In this document: in pieces, positions 44,365 through 53,741 of the stretch | How the letters are laid out: each line of letters begins with the position of its first letter | Numbering within the stretch: the stretch's first letter is position 1 | Assembly: GCF_003298775.1 (NCBI RefSeq) | Contig: NZ_QNTQ01000004.1 | Coordinates: forward strand, 1-64,000 | Length of the DNA stretch: 64,000 nt | Direction of reading: 5' to 3' | Source: Rhodosalinus halophilus | GTDB lineage: Bacteria; Pseudomonadota; Alphaproteobacteria; Rhodobacterales; Rhodobacteraceae | Notes under the pieces: generated by a model | Seen by the model: only the letters and a program-made list of their open reading frames with translations | What the model was told of the DNA's origin: nothing | The model's database searches: none | Translations under genes and position numbers: made by a program

Positions 44365-44544
44365 GGGCGCGGCCATGACGTTCGAGCTTTGGCCAGGACT
44401 CTTCGCGGCTTGCACCGCACGTCTCGCGCTTGCCCGGCCGAGCGCGCTGCACGTGACAGCCGCGGGCCGGTCGCACACCGGCGGCGCTCGCTATGCGCCT
44501 CGCCTTTGACCTGCTCCGCCGCCCCAAGACGTGAGGACCATCCG

Positions 44545-45084
44545 ATGAAGACCGACAAGGACGTCAAGGACTACATCCGCACGATCGTGGACTTCCCGCA
44601 CGAGGGGATCCTGTTCCGCGACGTGACGACGCTTTTCGCCGACCCGCGCGGCTTCCGCATGGCGGTCGACCGGATGCTTCACCCCTATGCGGGGCAGCGG
44701 ATCGACAAGGTCGCGGGCCTGGAGGCGCGCGGCTTCATCCTGGGCGGGGCGGTCGCGCATCAGCTCGGCTGTGGCTTCGTGCCGGTGCGCAAGAAGGGCA
44801 AGCTTCCGGCGGCGACGATCAGCGAGTCCTATACCCTCGAATACGGCGAAGCTGTGATTGAGGTGCACGACGACGCCATCCAGGCCGGCGAGACCGTGCT
44901 GATCGTCGATGACCTGCTCGCCACAGGCGGCACGGCAGAGGCCGGGATCAAGCTCGTCGAACGCCTGGGCGGCGAGATCCTGGGATGCGCCTTCATCATC
45001 GACCTGCCCGATCTCGGCGGACGCAAGCGGCTGGAGGCGATGGGCATGGACGTGCACGCGCTCTGCGCCTTCGAGGGCCTCTGA
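44545..45084 (+). CDS. apt: Adenine phosphoribosyltransferase
   Basis: Converts adenine and PRPP to AMP. The 179 residues show [17 protein letters not shown] at the N terminus, [19 protein letters not shown] in the flexible loop, and the PRPP-binding [17 protein letters not shown]. Together with the MTA phosphorylase gene just before it, it completes adenine recovery from methylthioadenosine. The 180 bases between the two genes hold no convincing small gene. GTGAGGA is a moderate ribosome site. Confidence 0.96.
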   Translation: MKTDKDVKDYIRTIVDFPHEGILFRDVTTLFADPRGFRMAVDRMLHPYAGQRIDKVAGLEARGFILGGAVAHQLGCGFVPVRKKGKLPAATISESYTLEYGEAVIEVHDDAIQAGETVLIVDDLLATGGTAEAGIKLVERLGGEILGCAFIIDLPDLGGRKRLEAMGMDVHALCAFEGL

Positions 45085-45275
45085 CCCGTCGGCACCCTTG
45101 CGCCACTAGGCGGGAAGCCCTCGGGGCCCCGCGCGCCTTCGGCAAGATTCCTCCGAATCCGGCCGTCTCCCCAAATCCGCTGTTTTGCCGAAGAGATCGC
45201 CTTTAGAGAGGCTCTCGGGGACTGCGCGGCGGACGAGGGGCACTGTCCGCGCGGAATGGGGAACTGTCCACGATC

Positions 45276-45617
45276 ATGCGACGAGCCGGATGGCGAAAGG
45301 TGCGCGAGGCGCCGCAAGATGTCCCTCGCGCGCGCGGGGGAGATGCCGCCGGGCACACCGCGCCCGCCGGGCTGGCGATCGTCGCCGTGCTCGTCTCCGG
45401 GCCGGTCGCGCTGATCGGCTTCGTCGCGGCGCTGCTCCTGGGCAAGGGCCCGCTCGCGGCGCTGGGCATCGCCTTCATCGCTCAGGTCATCCTGGTCGCC
45501 GGTGTGATCGCCCTGGGCAGACTTGTCCCGGTCCGCCGTCAGCGATCGAGGCGTGCGGGCTGCGACGTCTCCGACACGGAGGCCGGGCAGACAGAGACCG
45601 AGAGGGGCACGCGGTAG
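45276..45617 (+). CDS. Small hypothetical membrane protein
   Basis: A 113-residue frame with a basic N-terminal segment, two clear hydrophobic segments (about 32-54 and 60-82, GLAIVAVLVSGPVALIGFVA then ALGIAFIAQVILVAGVIAL) joined by LLLGKGP, and a polar Arg/Glu-rich tail. I do not recognise a family. The two well-formed membrane helices argue for a real gene, but there is no clear ribosome site and the termini look low in information; the true start could be internal. Two near-identical 12-base repeats, 21 bases apart, lie just upstream (45237-45269). Confidence 0.5.
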   Translation: MRRAGWRKVREAPQDVPRARGGDAAGHTAPAGLAIVAVLVSGPVALIGFVAALLLGKGPLAALGIAFIAQVILVAGVIALGRLVPVRRQRSRRAGCDVSDTEAGQTETERGTR

Positions 45618-45744
45618 GCTGCGTCTCCCGCCCCCAATGTCGGCGCGCGCATGGCATTTCCTGTCCACCTGCGCCGCGCTGAGCTTATGGCCCCCGAGCT
45701 GCCGATGGTCCCGGCTGGTGTTGAGCGGAAGCGCCGAGACGGCG

Positions 45745-47175
45745 TCAGTCGGCGCGCAGCACCGCGCCCGGGTTCATGATGCCCATTGGGTCGAGCGCGG
45801 CCTTGATCGCACGCATGGCGGCGAGCTTTGCGGGATCGCCGTAGCGCTCCAGATCGGGCACCTTGAGCCGGCCGACTCCGTGCTCCGCCGCGACGGAGCC
45901 GCCCAGCGCATGCACCAGATCATGCACGCAGCCCTTGATCGCGTCGCGCTGATGCTCATGGTCAGCGCGGCTTCTGCCGGGGGCGGGGAATACGTTGTAA
46001 TGCAGGTTGCCGTCGCCCAGATGCCCGAAACAGTTGACCCGGAAGTCGCCGATCCCGGCGAGCGCAGGCCCGGCGCGCCGGACGAACTCCGGGATCGCCG
46101 AGAGCGGCACGGAGATGTCGTGGCTCGACACGGCGCCGATCAGGCGGTTCGCCTCGGGAATGCGCTCGCGCACCGCCCAGAATTCGGCGCGCTGCGCCTC
46201 GGACTGCGCGACGATGCCGTCGGTGACGAGTCCGGCCTCATGCGCTTCGGCGAAGAGCCCCTCGAGCGCTTGCGCGGGATCGAGGCCCCGGGCGAGGCCA
46301 ACCTCGATCAGCACCGACCACTCGGGCGGATCGGGCCAGGGCTGCCGCGTCTCGGGCAGCTTTTCCGAGAGAAAGCCGAAGCCCTGCCGGTGCATCAGCT
46401 CGAAGGCTGAGATGCCCTCGGCCATCCGGTCGCGCGCCATGGCCAGCAGGTCGAGGGCCGCCTCCGGGTCGCGCACGGCGAGAAGCGCCGTGCCCTCCCC
46501 CGCCGGGCGGGGATGCAGCGTGAGCGCCGCGGCGGTAATCACCCCCAGCGTCCCCTCCGCACCGATCAGCAGGTCGCGCAGGTCGTAGCCGGTGTTGTCC
46601 TTCCTCAGCCTTGTGAGCCCGTGCCAGATCCGGCCGTCCGGCATCACTGCCTCGAGCCCGAGGCAGAGCGCGCGGGCATTCCCGTAACGCAGCGTGTTGA
46701 TCCCGCCCGCGTTGGTGGCGAGCAGCCCGCCGATGCGCGCCGTGCCTTCGGAGGCCAGGGACAGGGGGAAGAGGCGGTTCGCCTCCCGCGCGGCGGTCTG
46801 TATGTCGGCCAGGATCGCGCCGGCCTCGGCGATCAGGACGTTCTCGCGCGGGTCCACCTCGCGGATGGCCCGCATCCGGTCGAGCGAGAGGATGACAGGC
46901 AGCGCGCCTTCGCCCGCGATCTGGCCGCCCACGAGGCCGGTGCCGCCGCCATAGGGGACAACCGGCACCCGCGCCTCGCCGCAGGCGCGCACGACCTCGG
47001 CCACTTCCTCGGCGGTCGCGGGCCGGACCAGCACGCCCCCCCGCCCCTGCCAGCGCCCGCGCGGCTCCTCCAGGTGTCCGGGTTCGGGCCTGCTCACGCG
47101 CCCGTCGGGCAGCCGCGCGGCGAGCGCGGCGGCGAAGGCATCGTCTGCGTCCGAAAGCGGGCGGGCTCCGTCCAT
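45745..47175 (-). CDS. FAD-linked oxidase, D-2-hydroxyacid dehydrogenase type (GlcD-like)
   Basis: A 476-residue flavoenzyme. The PCMH-type FAD domain (about 45-225) includes VVPYGGGTGLVGGQIA, NVLIAEAGAILADIQ, GGLLATNAGGINTLRYGN and GYDLRDLLIGAEGTLGVI. The C-terminal FAD-oxidase cap contains RVNCFGHLGDGNLHYN (metal/substrate histidines) and SVAAEHGVGRLK. This matches D-lactate, D-2-hydroxyglutarate and glycolate dehydrogenases; the actual hydroxyacid is not fixed, with D-2-hydroxyglutarate a good guess. The start ATG shares one base with the stop of the upstream metallo-hydrolase gene (TGATG), so they are coupled. Confidence 0.92.
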   Translation of the reverse strand: MDGARPLSDADDAFAAALAARLPDGRVSRPEPGHLEEPRGRWQGRGGVLVRPATAEEVAEVVRACGEARVPVVPYGGGTGLVGGQIAGEGALPVILSLDRMRAIREVDPRENVLIAEAGAILADIQTAAREANRLFPLSLASEGTARIGGLLATNAGGINTLRYGNARALCLGLEAVMPDGRIWHGLTRLRKDNTGYDLRDLLIGAEGTLGVITAAALTLHPRPAGEGTALLAVRDPEAALDLLAMARDRMAEGISAFELMHRQGFGFLSEKLPETRQPWPDPPEWSVLIEVGLARGLDPAQALEGLFAEAHEAGLVTDGIVAQSEAQRAEFWAVRERIPEANRLIGAVSSHDISVPLSAIPEFVRRAGPALAGIGDFRVNCFGHLGDGNLHYNVFPAPGRSRADHEHQRDAIKGCVHDLVHALGGSVAAEHGVGRLKVPDLERYGDPAKLAAMRAIKAALDPMGIMNPGAVLRAD

Positions 47176-48053
47176 CAATCCCTCAGCCAGGTGGGCTCCA
47201 GAAACACGACCGTCGGCCGATCCGGCAGCGTGCGCAGGCTCACGTCGTAGTAGGCCCGGCCGGCATCGACAATGTCGAACTGGTCGGCCATGCCTTCGCG
47301 GAAGCGGCCGAGCGAATAGCCCGAGAACCAGTGCATCGGCAGAACGACGGACGAGCGCAGGCGCTTGAGGGTGGCGATCATGTCGTCCAGCGCCATGGTG
47401 TAGCCGCCGTCCACCGGCGCCATGACGACGTCGAGCCGCCCCAGCGCGGCGAACTGCTCGTCCGTCGGGACATGGTGAAGATGCCCCAGATGCCCGATGC
47501 AGAGCCCCGCCACCTCGAAGACAAAGATCGAGTTGCCGCGGGGCTCGTCCATTCCGTTGAAGCCCCGCCGGATGTCGGTGGAAACGTTGCGCACAAGCAT
47601 CTCGCCGAGATCGAGGTGATGCTCGACACCCTCGCCGAACTCTTCTCCCCAGCCGCGCAGCACATGCGGGATCGCCGGGTCCGGGTTCGGCGTCCAGTGC
47701 GTCTCGTGCGCGTGGTTCATCGTGACCACGTCGGGGATCAGCTCGGTGTTGCCGATGAAGCCGGTGTAGTCGGTCACCGCCGTCAGCCCGCCCGGCGTGC
47801 GGATGAGGAAGGAGGCATGCGCGATGAAATGCAACCGCACCGTATAGTCGGGCAGCGGTTCGCGGTGGCTCGGCTCCGCCGAGGCCCGCCAGAGCCGCTC
47901 GGGCCCGGCCGCGGCGGTGCGGACGAAATCGAGGCCGGGTGCTGCATCCGCGATGGCGACGCAATGGCTGGGGCGCCGCTCCTGCGTCCCGCTCTGGGCG
48001 AGCGCGGCGAGAGGGGTGAGCGCGACGAGCGCGGCAACGAACAGTCGGATCAT
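47175..48053 (-). CDS. Exported metallo-beta-lactamase-fold hydrolase
   Basis: A 292-residue protein with a signal peptide (MIRLFVAALVALTPLAALAQ, cut after about residue 20) and an MBL/UlaG-like domain. Metal ligands are suggested by HFIAHASFLIRTPGG, MNHAHETHWTPN, GHLGHLHHVPTDE and VVLPMHWFSGY. It should act in the periplasm on an unknown ester or lactone. AGGAGG precedes ATG 48053. It is translationally coupled to the FAD-linked oxidase gene; a lactone hydrolase feeding a hydroxyacid dehydrogenase would make chemical sense, but the compartments differ and this is speculation. Confidence 0.85.
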   Translation of the reverse strand: MIRLFVAALVALTPLAALAQSGTQERRPSHCVAIADAAPGLDFVRTAAAGPERLWRASAEPSHREPLPDYTVRLHFIAHASFLIRTPGGLTAVTDYTGFIGNTELIPDVVTMNHAHETHWTPNPDPAIPHVLRGWGEEFGEGVEHHLDLGEMLVRNVSTDIRRGFNGMDEPRGNSIFVFEVAGLCIGHLGHLHHVPTDEQFAALGRLDVVMAPVDGGYTMALDDMIATLKRLRSSVVLPMHWFSGYSLGRFREGMADQFDIVDAGRAYYDVSLRTLPDRPTVVFLEPTWLRD

Positions 48054-48168
48054 CTTCGGGCACCTCCTGACGAGGGAGATAGGACGTCCCGACGCCGCGT
48101 CAGCCCTTTCGGGAGCGCTCATCGGCCCCTTGCGGGGCCTCTTCGCGCGCGCCGCGACCTGCGTCGCC

Positions 48169-48753
48169 TCAGCCCGCGTCCGTCTTGCCCCGGCGATCGG
48201 CGCGCAGCGCGGCGTAGAGCACATGCGTCCGCCAGCGTCCGGCGATCTGCAGGTAGCTCTGCGCGACGCCCTCGTATTTGAAGCCGGCCTTCTCCAGCAG
48301 CCCCCGCGAGGCGGTGTTCTCTGGCAGGCAGGCCGCCTCGAGCCGCGAGAGGTCGAGCCTCGTCCAGGCATGGTGCACGACAGCCTCGATCGCCTCGCGC
48401 ATGTAGCCCTGCCGCGCATGCGGCTCGCCGATCCAGTAGCCCAGCGTGCCCGACTGCGCCGGGCCGCGCCGGATGTTGTCGAGCGTGATCGCGCCGAGAA
48501 GCCGCTGGTCCTCGCGCCGTATGAGGAACAGCGGCAGCGCGGTGCCCTGCGCGATCGAGCGGTTGGCCCAGTAGACGCGGTTCGTGAAGGCCTTGCGCGT
48601 CAGGTGATCCTCGGCCCAGGCCGGCTCCCACGGCACGAGGAACGCCTCCGACATGCGCCGCAGCGAGGTCCAGTCGCGGAAATCGGCGTGGGTCGGCGGC
48701 CGCAGAGTCATGCGCTCGGTCTCGAGCCGGACCTTCCGCCGGACCGTGAGCAT
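48169..48753 (-). CDS. GNAT acetyltransferase, RimJ/RimL type
   Basis: A 194-residue acetyltransferase of the RimJ type, which acetylates N termini of proteins such as ribosomal S5. Seen are TERMTLRPPTHADFRDW, LLGAITLDNIRRG, TLGYWIGEPHARQGYMREAI (acetyl-CoA loop) and RLEAACLPENTASRGLLEKAGF. Target protein unproven. It shares one base with the start of the M16 peptidase gene region (its ATG overlaps the peptidase stop), as the last gene of the cox-thrC cluster. Confidence 0.92.
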   Translation of the reverse strand: MLTVRRKVRLETERMTLRPPTHADFRDWTSLRRMSEAFLVPWEPAWAEDHLTRKAFTNRVYWANRSIAQGTALPLFLIRREDQRLLGAITLDNIRRGPAQSGTLGYWIGEPHARQGYMREAIEAVVHHAWTRLDLSRLEAACLPENTASRGLLEKAGFKYEGVAQSYLQIAGRWRTHVLYAALRADRRGKTDAG

Positions 48754-50018
48754 CAGGCGGCCCGTCGCGCCTGCAAAGCCTCGAAACTCGGCGCGCGGCC
48801 GAGCGGGCCATAGAACGCGAGCGCCATCGGCGCCTGCCCGGCGATGCGCTCGCCCACGACCCGCAGGTCGGCCCGCGTGACCGCGTCGATGCGCGCCGCG
48901 GTCTCCTCCACCGTCGGCACATGCCCCCAGAGCTGCACCATGCGCGCCAGCCGCTCGGCACGGTTCGAGGGGCTTTCGAGCCCCATCAGAAGCCCCGCCT
49001 TCATCTGCGCCCGCGCGCGGGCCACCTCTTCCTCCGACATGTCGGCCGCCGCGCGCCCGAGTTCGTCGAAGGTCAGCGTCGCGAGATCACCCAAGGCCTC
49101 CGCCCCGGTTCCGGCGTAGATCGTCAGACAGCCGGTGTCGGCGTGCGCGCCGGCCTGGGCGAAAATCGTGTAGCAGAGGCCCCGCTTCTCGCGGATCTCC
49201 TGGAACAGCCGGCTCGACATGCCGCCGCCCAGCGCGACGGACCAGACCTGCCCGGCGTAGAGCAGCGGGTCGTTCTGACTCGGCGCCTCGAAGGCCAGGG
49301 CCATGTGCGCCTGCTCGAGCGGCTTGTCGCGGCGGACCTCCCCGCCCCGGAAGACGGCCTGCGGCGGCGCGGGCGCCGCGCGCGGCGCGAGATGGCCGAA
49401 ATGCCGCTCCGCGAGCCGCATGAGGTGGTCGTGATCCACCGCGCCCGCCGCCGCGAGGATCATGTGCCCGGGCGCGTAGTGCTCGGACACGAAGCGGGCG
49501 AGATCATCGCGCCCGAAGCCTGCGACGCGCTCGGCCGGGCCGAGGATCGGGCGGCCGAAGGGCTGACCCGGATAGGCCGCCTCCTGCAGCCAGTCGAAAA
49601 CGATGTCGTCGGGGGTGTCCAGCGCCTGCCCGATCTCCTGCAGGATCACGCCGCGCTCCACCTCGATCTCGTCCGGGGCGAAGGCCGGCGCCAGCAGGAT
49701 GTCCGCGATCACGTCCACCGCGAGCGGCACGTCCTCTTCCAGCACGCGGGCGTAGTAGGCGGTGGCGTCGCGCGAGGTGTAGGCGTTCATGTAGCCGCCC
49801 ACGTCCTCGATCGCCTCGGCGATCTGGAGCGCCGAGCGCCGCTCGGTGCCCTTGAAGGCCATGTGCTCGAGGAAATGGGCGACGCCGTTCTCCTCTTCCC
49901 GCTCGTCGCGCCCGCCCGCGCAGACCCAGACGCCGATGGCGGCCGAAGCGAGGCCGGGCATGTGCTCGGAAACGACCCGCAGGCCGTTGGGCAGGGTGTC
50001 GAGACGGGTGGTGGTCAA
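48753..50018 (-). CDS. M16 family zinc metallopeptidase
   Basis: A 421-residue processing-peptidase-like protein (insulinase/pitrilysin family). The inverted zinc motif HFLEH is at residues 48-52 in GVAHFLEHMAFKGT, and the third ligand glutamate lies in VERGVILQEIG about 75 residues later. The C-terminal half contains the Arg/Tyr motif region MSSRLFQEIREKRGLCYTI (split). No signal peptide. It overlaps thrC by 4 bases (ATGA) and is the usual neighbour of thrC in this family of bacteria. Natural substrate not known. Confidence 0.94.
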   Translation of the reverse strand: MTTTRLDTLPNGLRVVSEHMPGLASAAIGVWVCAGGRDEREEENGVAHFLEHMAFKGTERRSALQIAEAIEDVGGYMNAYTSRDATAYYARVLEEDVPLAVDVIADILLAPAFAPDEIEVERGVILQEIGQALDTPDDIVFDWLQEAAYPGQPFGRPILGPAERVAGFGRDDLARFVSEHYAPGHMILAAAGAVDHDHLMRLAERHFGHLAPRAAPAPPQAVFRGGEVRRDKPLEQAHMALAFEAPSQNDPLLYAGQVWSVALGGGMSSRLFQEIREKRGLCYTIFAQAGAHADTGCLTIYAGTGAEALGDLATLTFDELGRAAADMSEEEVARARAQMKAGLLMGLESPSNRAERLARMVQLWGHVPTVEETAARIDAVTRADLRVVGERIAGQAPMALAFYGPLGRAPSFEALQARRAA

Positions 50019-51406
50019 CGGCGCAGGCGCTCCCTGATGAGATCTTCGATGGCGGCGAGGTCGTTCGGCACGCGGGTCACGCGCTCAGGCCGCTCATAAA
50101 GGTTCGCCATGCGGGGGGGAAGCCCCGGGCGGATGCCGGTGGCCTCCTCCACCGCGTCGGGGAACTTCGCGGGATGCGCCGTCGCCAGCGTGACCATCGG
50201 GATATGGGGATCGCGCGCCGCTTCCGCCACATGCACGCCGACCGCGGTATGCGGGCACAAAAGCTCTCCGGTCGCCTCCCGCGTCCGGGCGATGGCGGCG
50301 CGCGTCTCCTCTTCCGAGGCGCTGCCGGACGCAAAGCTCTCGCGCAGGCGGTCGAGCGCGCCTTGGGACAGCGCGAAGCCGCCCTGCGCCTTCAGCTCGT
50401 CCATCAGCTGCGCGACCGCCGCGCCGTCGCGGTCGTAGACGTCGAAGAGCGCCCGCTCGAAGTTGGACGAGACCTGAATGTCCATCGACGGACTGATCGA
50501 GGGGACCACGCCGGCAACCTCGTAACGCCCGGTGGTCAGGCAGCGGTGCAGGATGTCGTTCTGGTTGGTGGCGACGACGAGCCGGTCGATCGGCAGCCCC
50601 ATGCGCTTGGCCACGTAGCCCGCGAAGACGTCGCCGAAGTTGCCCGTGGGCACCGTGAAGCTGAGGGCGCGGTGCGGCGCCCCGAGGCTCGACGCGGCTG
50701 TGAAATAGTAGACCACCTGCGCCAGCACCCGCGCCCAGTTGATCGAATTGACCGCCGCCAGCCCCACCTCGTCGCGGAAGGCGTGGTCGTTGAACATGTC
50801 CTTCACGCGGGCCTGCGCGTCGTCGAAATGCCCCTCGATGGCCAGCGCGTGAACGTTGGCTTCCTCCGGCGTGGTCATCTGCCGGCGCTGCACCTCCGAG
50901 ACGCGGCCGTGCGGGTAGAGGATGAAGACATCGACGTTGTCGAGCCCGCGGAACGCCTCGATCGCGGCGGAGCCGGTGTCGCCGCTGGTCGCCCCCACGA
51001 TGCAGATGCGCTGGCCGCGCCGTTCCAGCGCCGCCTCGAAGAACTGCCCGATGAGCTGCATCGCGAAGTCCTTGAAGGCGAGCGTCGGGCCATGAAACAG
51101 CTCGAGAAGAAAGTGGTTGGGCGCGAGCTGCTTGAGCGGCGCGCGCGCGGCGTGGCCGAAACCCGCGTAGGCGCGCGCGATCATCGCGGCGAGCGCGTCG
51201 TCGGAAAAGGCGCCGCCCACAAAGGGCCGGATCACGCGATGGGCCGCATCTTCGTAAGGCACGCCCGCCAGCGCCGCGATCTCATCCGCGCCCATCTGCG
51301 GCAGAGTGTCGGGCACGTAGAGCCCGCCGTCGCGGGCGAGCCCCGTGAGCATGGTTTCCTCGAAACCGAGCGCGGGCGCCTGCCCGCGGGTAGAGACGTA
51401 TTGCAT
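50015..51406 (-). CDS. thrC: Threonine synthase
   Basis: PLP enzyme converting O-phosphohomoserine to threonine. The 463 residues start MQYVSTRGQAPALGFEE, carry the PLP lysine K112 in TLAFKDFAMQ, and show GATSGDTGSAAIEAFRG and VPTGNFGDVFAGYVAKRMG (phosphate-binding loops). Its start shares one base with the surf1 stop (TGATG) and its stop overlaps the M16 peptidase start, so three unrelated functions are coupled in one transcript behind the cytochrome oxidase genes. This order is conserved in Rhodobacterales. Confidence 0.96.
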   Translation of the reverse strand: MQYVSTRGQAPALGFEETMLTGLARDGGLYVPDTLPQMGADEIAALAGVPYEDAAHRVIRPFVGGAFSDDALAAMIARAYAGFGHAARAPLKQLAPNHFLLELFHGPTLAFKDFAMQLIGQFFEAALERRGQRICIVGATSGDTGSAAIEAFRGLDNVDVFILYPHGRVSEVQRRQMTTPEEANVHALAIEGHFDDAQARVKDMFNDHAFRDEVGLAAVNSINWARVLAQVVYYFTAASSLGAPHRALSFTVPTGNFGDVFAGYVAKRMGLPIDRLVVATNQNDILHRCLTTGRYEVAGVVPSISPSMDIQVSSNFERALFDVYDRDGAAVAQLMDELKAQGGFALSQGALDRLRESFASGSASEEETRAAIARTREATGELLCPHTAVGVHVAEAARDPHIPMVTLATAHPAKFPDAVEEATGIRPGLPPRMANLYERPERVTRVPNDLAAIEDLIRERLRR

Positions 51407-52080
51407 CAGGCGGTCCTTCGCGCGGTGCGCCACAGGAAATACCCAGACATCGCCACCCAGACGGCGGCGAGGCCGAACCACGTGACGGCATATTCGAGGT
51501 GATCGTTCGGAATCCCGCTGGTGTCCACCGGCAAGGGCGCGATCCCCGGCGCAGGCGGCTCTTCGGCCCGCACCACCAGCAGGAGCGGCTCGGTCTCCAG
51601 CGCCTCGGCCATCTGGTCCAGGTCGCGGGCGAACCAGTAGTTCTCCGCCGGGTCGTTCTCGGGCGTCGAGGGGTTGCGGTCATCCGGCCAGTGCAGGTTG
51701 CCCACCACCGCGGCCGGGCCTGTGCGCCGCGCGTCCTCCTTCGCCTCGTCGGGCACGAAGCCGCGGTCGAGCAGCAGGCGGCGGCCGCCCCCGGTCTCGA
51801 AGGGCGCCACGATGCGGAAGCCCGCCCCCTGCGCCTTGGTCGAGACGAGGACGTGCAGTTCCTCGTCGCCGATCGTGCCCTCGGCCCGCACCGGCAGGTA
51901 GCGGTCGGCTTCGGGGTCAGGATCGGCGGGCAGCGCCACCGGCGCCGCCGCGATCCGCGCCTCGATATCGGCAAGCAGCGCCTCCTTCCAGGCGAGGCGC
52001 TGCACCTGCCAGACGCCGAGCGCGATCAGAACGGCGGCGCCGGCGATGCCGATCAGAAGCGGCCCGATGAGGCGTCGCAT
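51406..52080 (-). CDS. Surf1 cytochrome oxidase assembly protein
   Basis: A 224-residue SURF1 homologue that helps heme a insertion into subunit I of aa3 oxidase. It has the expected two transmembrane helices at the ends (about 5-25 and 195-215), LGVWQVQRLAWKEALLADIEARI after the first, GRRLLLDRGFVPDEA and NDHLEYAVTWFGLAAVW before the second. Coupled to thrC by TGATG. A strong hairpin separates it from ctaE upstream. Confidence 0.93.
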   Translation of the reverse strand: MRRLIGPLLIGIAGAAVLIALGVWQVQRLAWKEALLADIEARIAAAPVALPADPDPEADRYLPVRAEGTIGDEELHVLVSTKAQGAGFRIVAPFETGGGRRLLLDRGFVPDEAKEDARRTGPAAVVGNLHWPDDRNPSTPENDPAENYWFARDLDQMAEALETEPLLLVVRAEEPPAPGIAPLPVDTSGIPNDHLEYAVTWFGLAAVWVAMSGYFLWRTARRTA

Positions 52081-52101
52081 GCAGGATCCTCCGACGCGAA
52101 A

Positions 52102-52124
52102 GGCGCGCGGCCCGGCCGCGCGCC
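52102..52124 (-). terminator. Strong GC palindrome between ctaE and surf1
   Basis: GGCGCGCGGCC-C-GGCCGCGCGCC pairs perfectly over 11 bases about one central base, which in RNA means a 9-base stem with a 5-base loop. It lies 27 bases after the ctaE stop and 21 bases before the surf1 start. It may end or attenuate the oxidase transcript and so lower expression of surf1-thrC. Confidence 0.65.
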
Positions 52125-52150
52125 CCGCACTGGTTCGTGGTGGGCGGGAC

Positions 52151-52957
52151 TCAGCTGCCCCAGACGTAAATCACCGCGAAGAGGAAAAGCCAGACCACGT
52201 CCACGAAGTGCCAGTACCAGACCGCCGCTTCGAAGCCGACGTGCTTTTCGGGCGTGAAATGCCCGCGCAACAGCCGGATCAGGCAGACGAAGAGGAAGAT
52301 CGTGCCGATGATGACATGCGCGCCGTGGAAGCCCGTGGCCATGAAAAAGTTTGCGCCATAGATGTTCCCGGCGAACCCGAAGGCGGCGTGGGTGTATTCA
52401 TAGACCTGAAGGCCGGTGAAGATCACGCCGAGCGCGATCGCGATGATCAGGCCCCACTTCACGTCTTCGCGGTTGTTCTCGTGAACCAGAGCGTGGTGCG
52501 CCCAGGTGGCCGCGGCGCCCGAGCAGAGCAGGATCAGCGTGTTGATCAGCGGCAGGTGCCAGGGATCGAAGGTCTCGATCCCCGCGGGCGGCCACTGCCC
52601 GTCCACCGCCGGGCTGAGGCCCGTGGGGTCCATCGGGTAGAGCGCGTGCTTGAAGAAGCTCCAAAACCATGCCGCGAAGAACATCACCTCGGACATGATG
52701 AACAGGATGAAGCCATAGCGCAGGCCGATCCGCACGACCGGCGTGTGATCGCCCGCCCGGCTCTCGGCCACCACGTCGGCCCACCAGCCGAACATCGTGT
52801 AGGCCACGCCGACGAAGCCGATCAGGAAGACCCAGGGCCCGCTGCCGTGCATCCAGAGCACCGAGCCGAAGAGCATCACGAAGACCGAAACCGCTCCGAT
52901 CAGCGGCCAGATCGACGGGTTCAGAATGTGATAATCGTGGTTCTTGGCGTGTGCCAT
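52151..52957 (-). CDS. ctaE: Cytochrome c oxidase subunit III
   Basis: A 268-residue inner-membrane protein with seven hydrophobic segments. Family features: [18 protein letters not shown] at the start, [24 protein letters not shown]-type [22 protein letters not shown], and the end [17 protein letters not shown]. Conserved Glu and His lipid/proton-uptake residues are present. It follows the Cox11 gene by 23 bases. Subunit I (ctaD) is not in the window, as is common in Rhodobacterales. Confidence 0.97.
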   Translation of the reverse strand: MAHAKNHDYHILNPSIWPLIGAVSVFVMLFGSVLWMHGSGPWVFLIGFVGVAYTMFGWWADVVAESRAGDHTPVVRIGLRYGFILFIMSEVMFFAAWFWSFFKHALYPMDPTGLSPAVDGQWPPAGIETFDPWHLPLINTLILLCSGAAATWAHHALVHENNREDVKWGLIIAIALGVIFTGLQVYEYTHAAFGFAGNIYGANFFMATGFHGAHVIIGTIFLFVCLIRLLRGHFTPEKHVGFEAAVWYWHFVDVVWLFLFAVIYVWGS

Positions 52958-52980
52958 CTCGTTCCCCTGGACCTTTGGCG

Positions 52981-53586
52981 TCAGTTCAGACTTGTTGCGG
53001 CGCGCGCGCCGGTGTCGAGCGCGGCCTGCCCTGCCTGCTCCTGGGGCAGATCCGTCTCGTAGAAGGTGTAGCTCAGCGTGATCGTGTGGATGTACTTCGC
53101 GTCGCGGTCCTCGACGATCTCGGGATCGACGTAGAACGTGACGGGCATCTGCACCCGCTGTCCCGGCTGCAACACCTGCTGCTCGAAGCAGAAGCAGTCG
53201 ATCTTGGTGAAGAACCCGCCGGCATCGAAGGGCGCCACGTTGTAGCTCGCCGTCCCGGCGACGGGACGGTCGGTCGGATTGTAAGCCTCGTAGAAGGCGA
53301 GCCCCGTCTCGCCGATGCGCACTTCCATCTCGCGCTCGACCGGCGTGAACTCCCAGGGCATGTCACGCTCCAGCGAGGCGTCGAAACGCACCTTGATGGT
53401 GCGGTCGAGAATCTCGTCCGAGGCGGCCGCCGCGGTGTTCGTCGCGCCGCCATAGCCCGTGACCCGGCAGAACCAGTCGTAGAGCGGCACCGAGGCCCAG
53501 GCCATGCCGCCCATGAAGAGCACGACGCCGAGGGTCTGCGCGACCGTACGCGCCTTGCCCGCCCGGAAGAAAGCGGAAAGCCTCAT
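52981..53586 (-). CDS. ctaG: Cytochrome c oxidase assembly protein CtaG/Cox11
   Basis: Copper chaperone that delivers Cu(B) to subunit I. The 201 residues have one N-terminal membrane anchor (about 17-36), C40 in [10 protein letters not shown], and the periplasmic copper motif CFCFEQQ (C131, C133), plus [10 protein letters not shown] and LSYTFYE. Its start overlaps the small upstream gene by 4 bases (ATGA). Confidence 0.96.
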   Translation of the reverse strand: MRLSAFFRAGKARTVAQTLGVVLFMGGMAWASVPLYDWFCRVTGYGGATNTAAAASDEILDRTIKVRFDASLERDMPWEFTPVEREMEVRIGETGLAFYEAYNPTDRPVAGTASYNVAPFDAGGFFTKIDCFCFEQQVLQPGQRVQMPVTFYVDPEIVEDRDAKYIHTITLSYTFYETDLPQEQAGQAALDTGARAATSLN

Positions 53587-53741
53587 GTTCCCTCCTGATG
53601 CGGTGGCGTGAAGGTGCCCTCGGAGATCTTGACCACCGTAAGACCGAAGATCACCGCGATGAAGGCCGCCAGAAGCAGCGCGACACCGAGGTTGCGGCCG
53701 AGCCGGCGGCGGTGCATCTCGTGCGTCTTGGCGATCGGCAT
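53583..53741 (-). CDS. Small single-helix membrane protein in the oxidase operon
   Basis: A 52-residue protein with a basic N terminus (HEMHRRRLGRNLG), one transmembrane helix (about 20-40) and a short TPPHQEGT tail. A small ORF at this place between ctaB and ctaG is usual in the family's oxidase operons and is thought to be an oxidase assembly or accessory protein. It is tied to both neighbours: its ATG shares a base with the ctaB stop (TAATG) and its stop overlaps the ctaG start. Easily missed because the same frame is open far upstream inside ctaB. Confidence 0.8.
   Translation of the reverse strand: MPIAKTHEMHRRRLGRNLGVALLLAAFIAVIFGLTVVKISEGTFTPPHQEGT

Noticed and set aside
44365-44544. 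Small ORF between the MTA phosphorylase and apt genes
   Set aside because: Only short frames with no ribosome site or recognisable product.
51430-51445. Further copy of the AAATACCC intergenic repeat
   Set aside because: The match is short, lies inside the surf1 coding sequence and lacks the other parts of the element.
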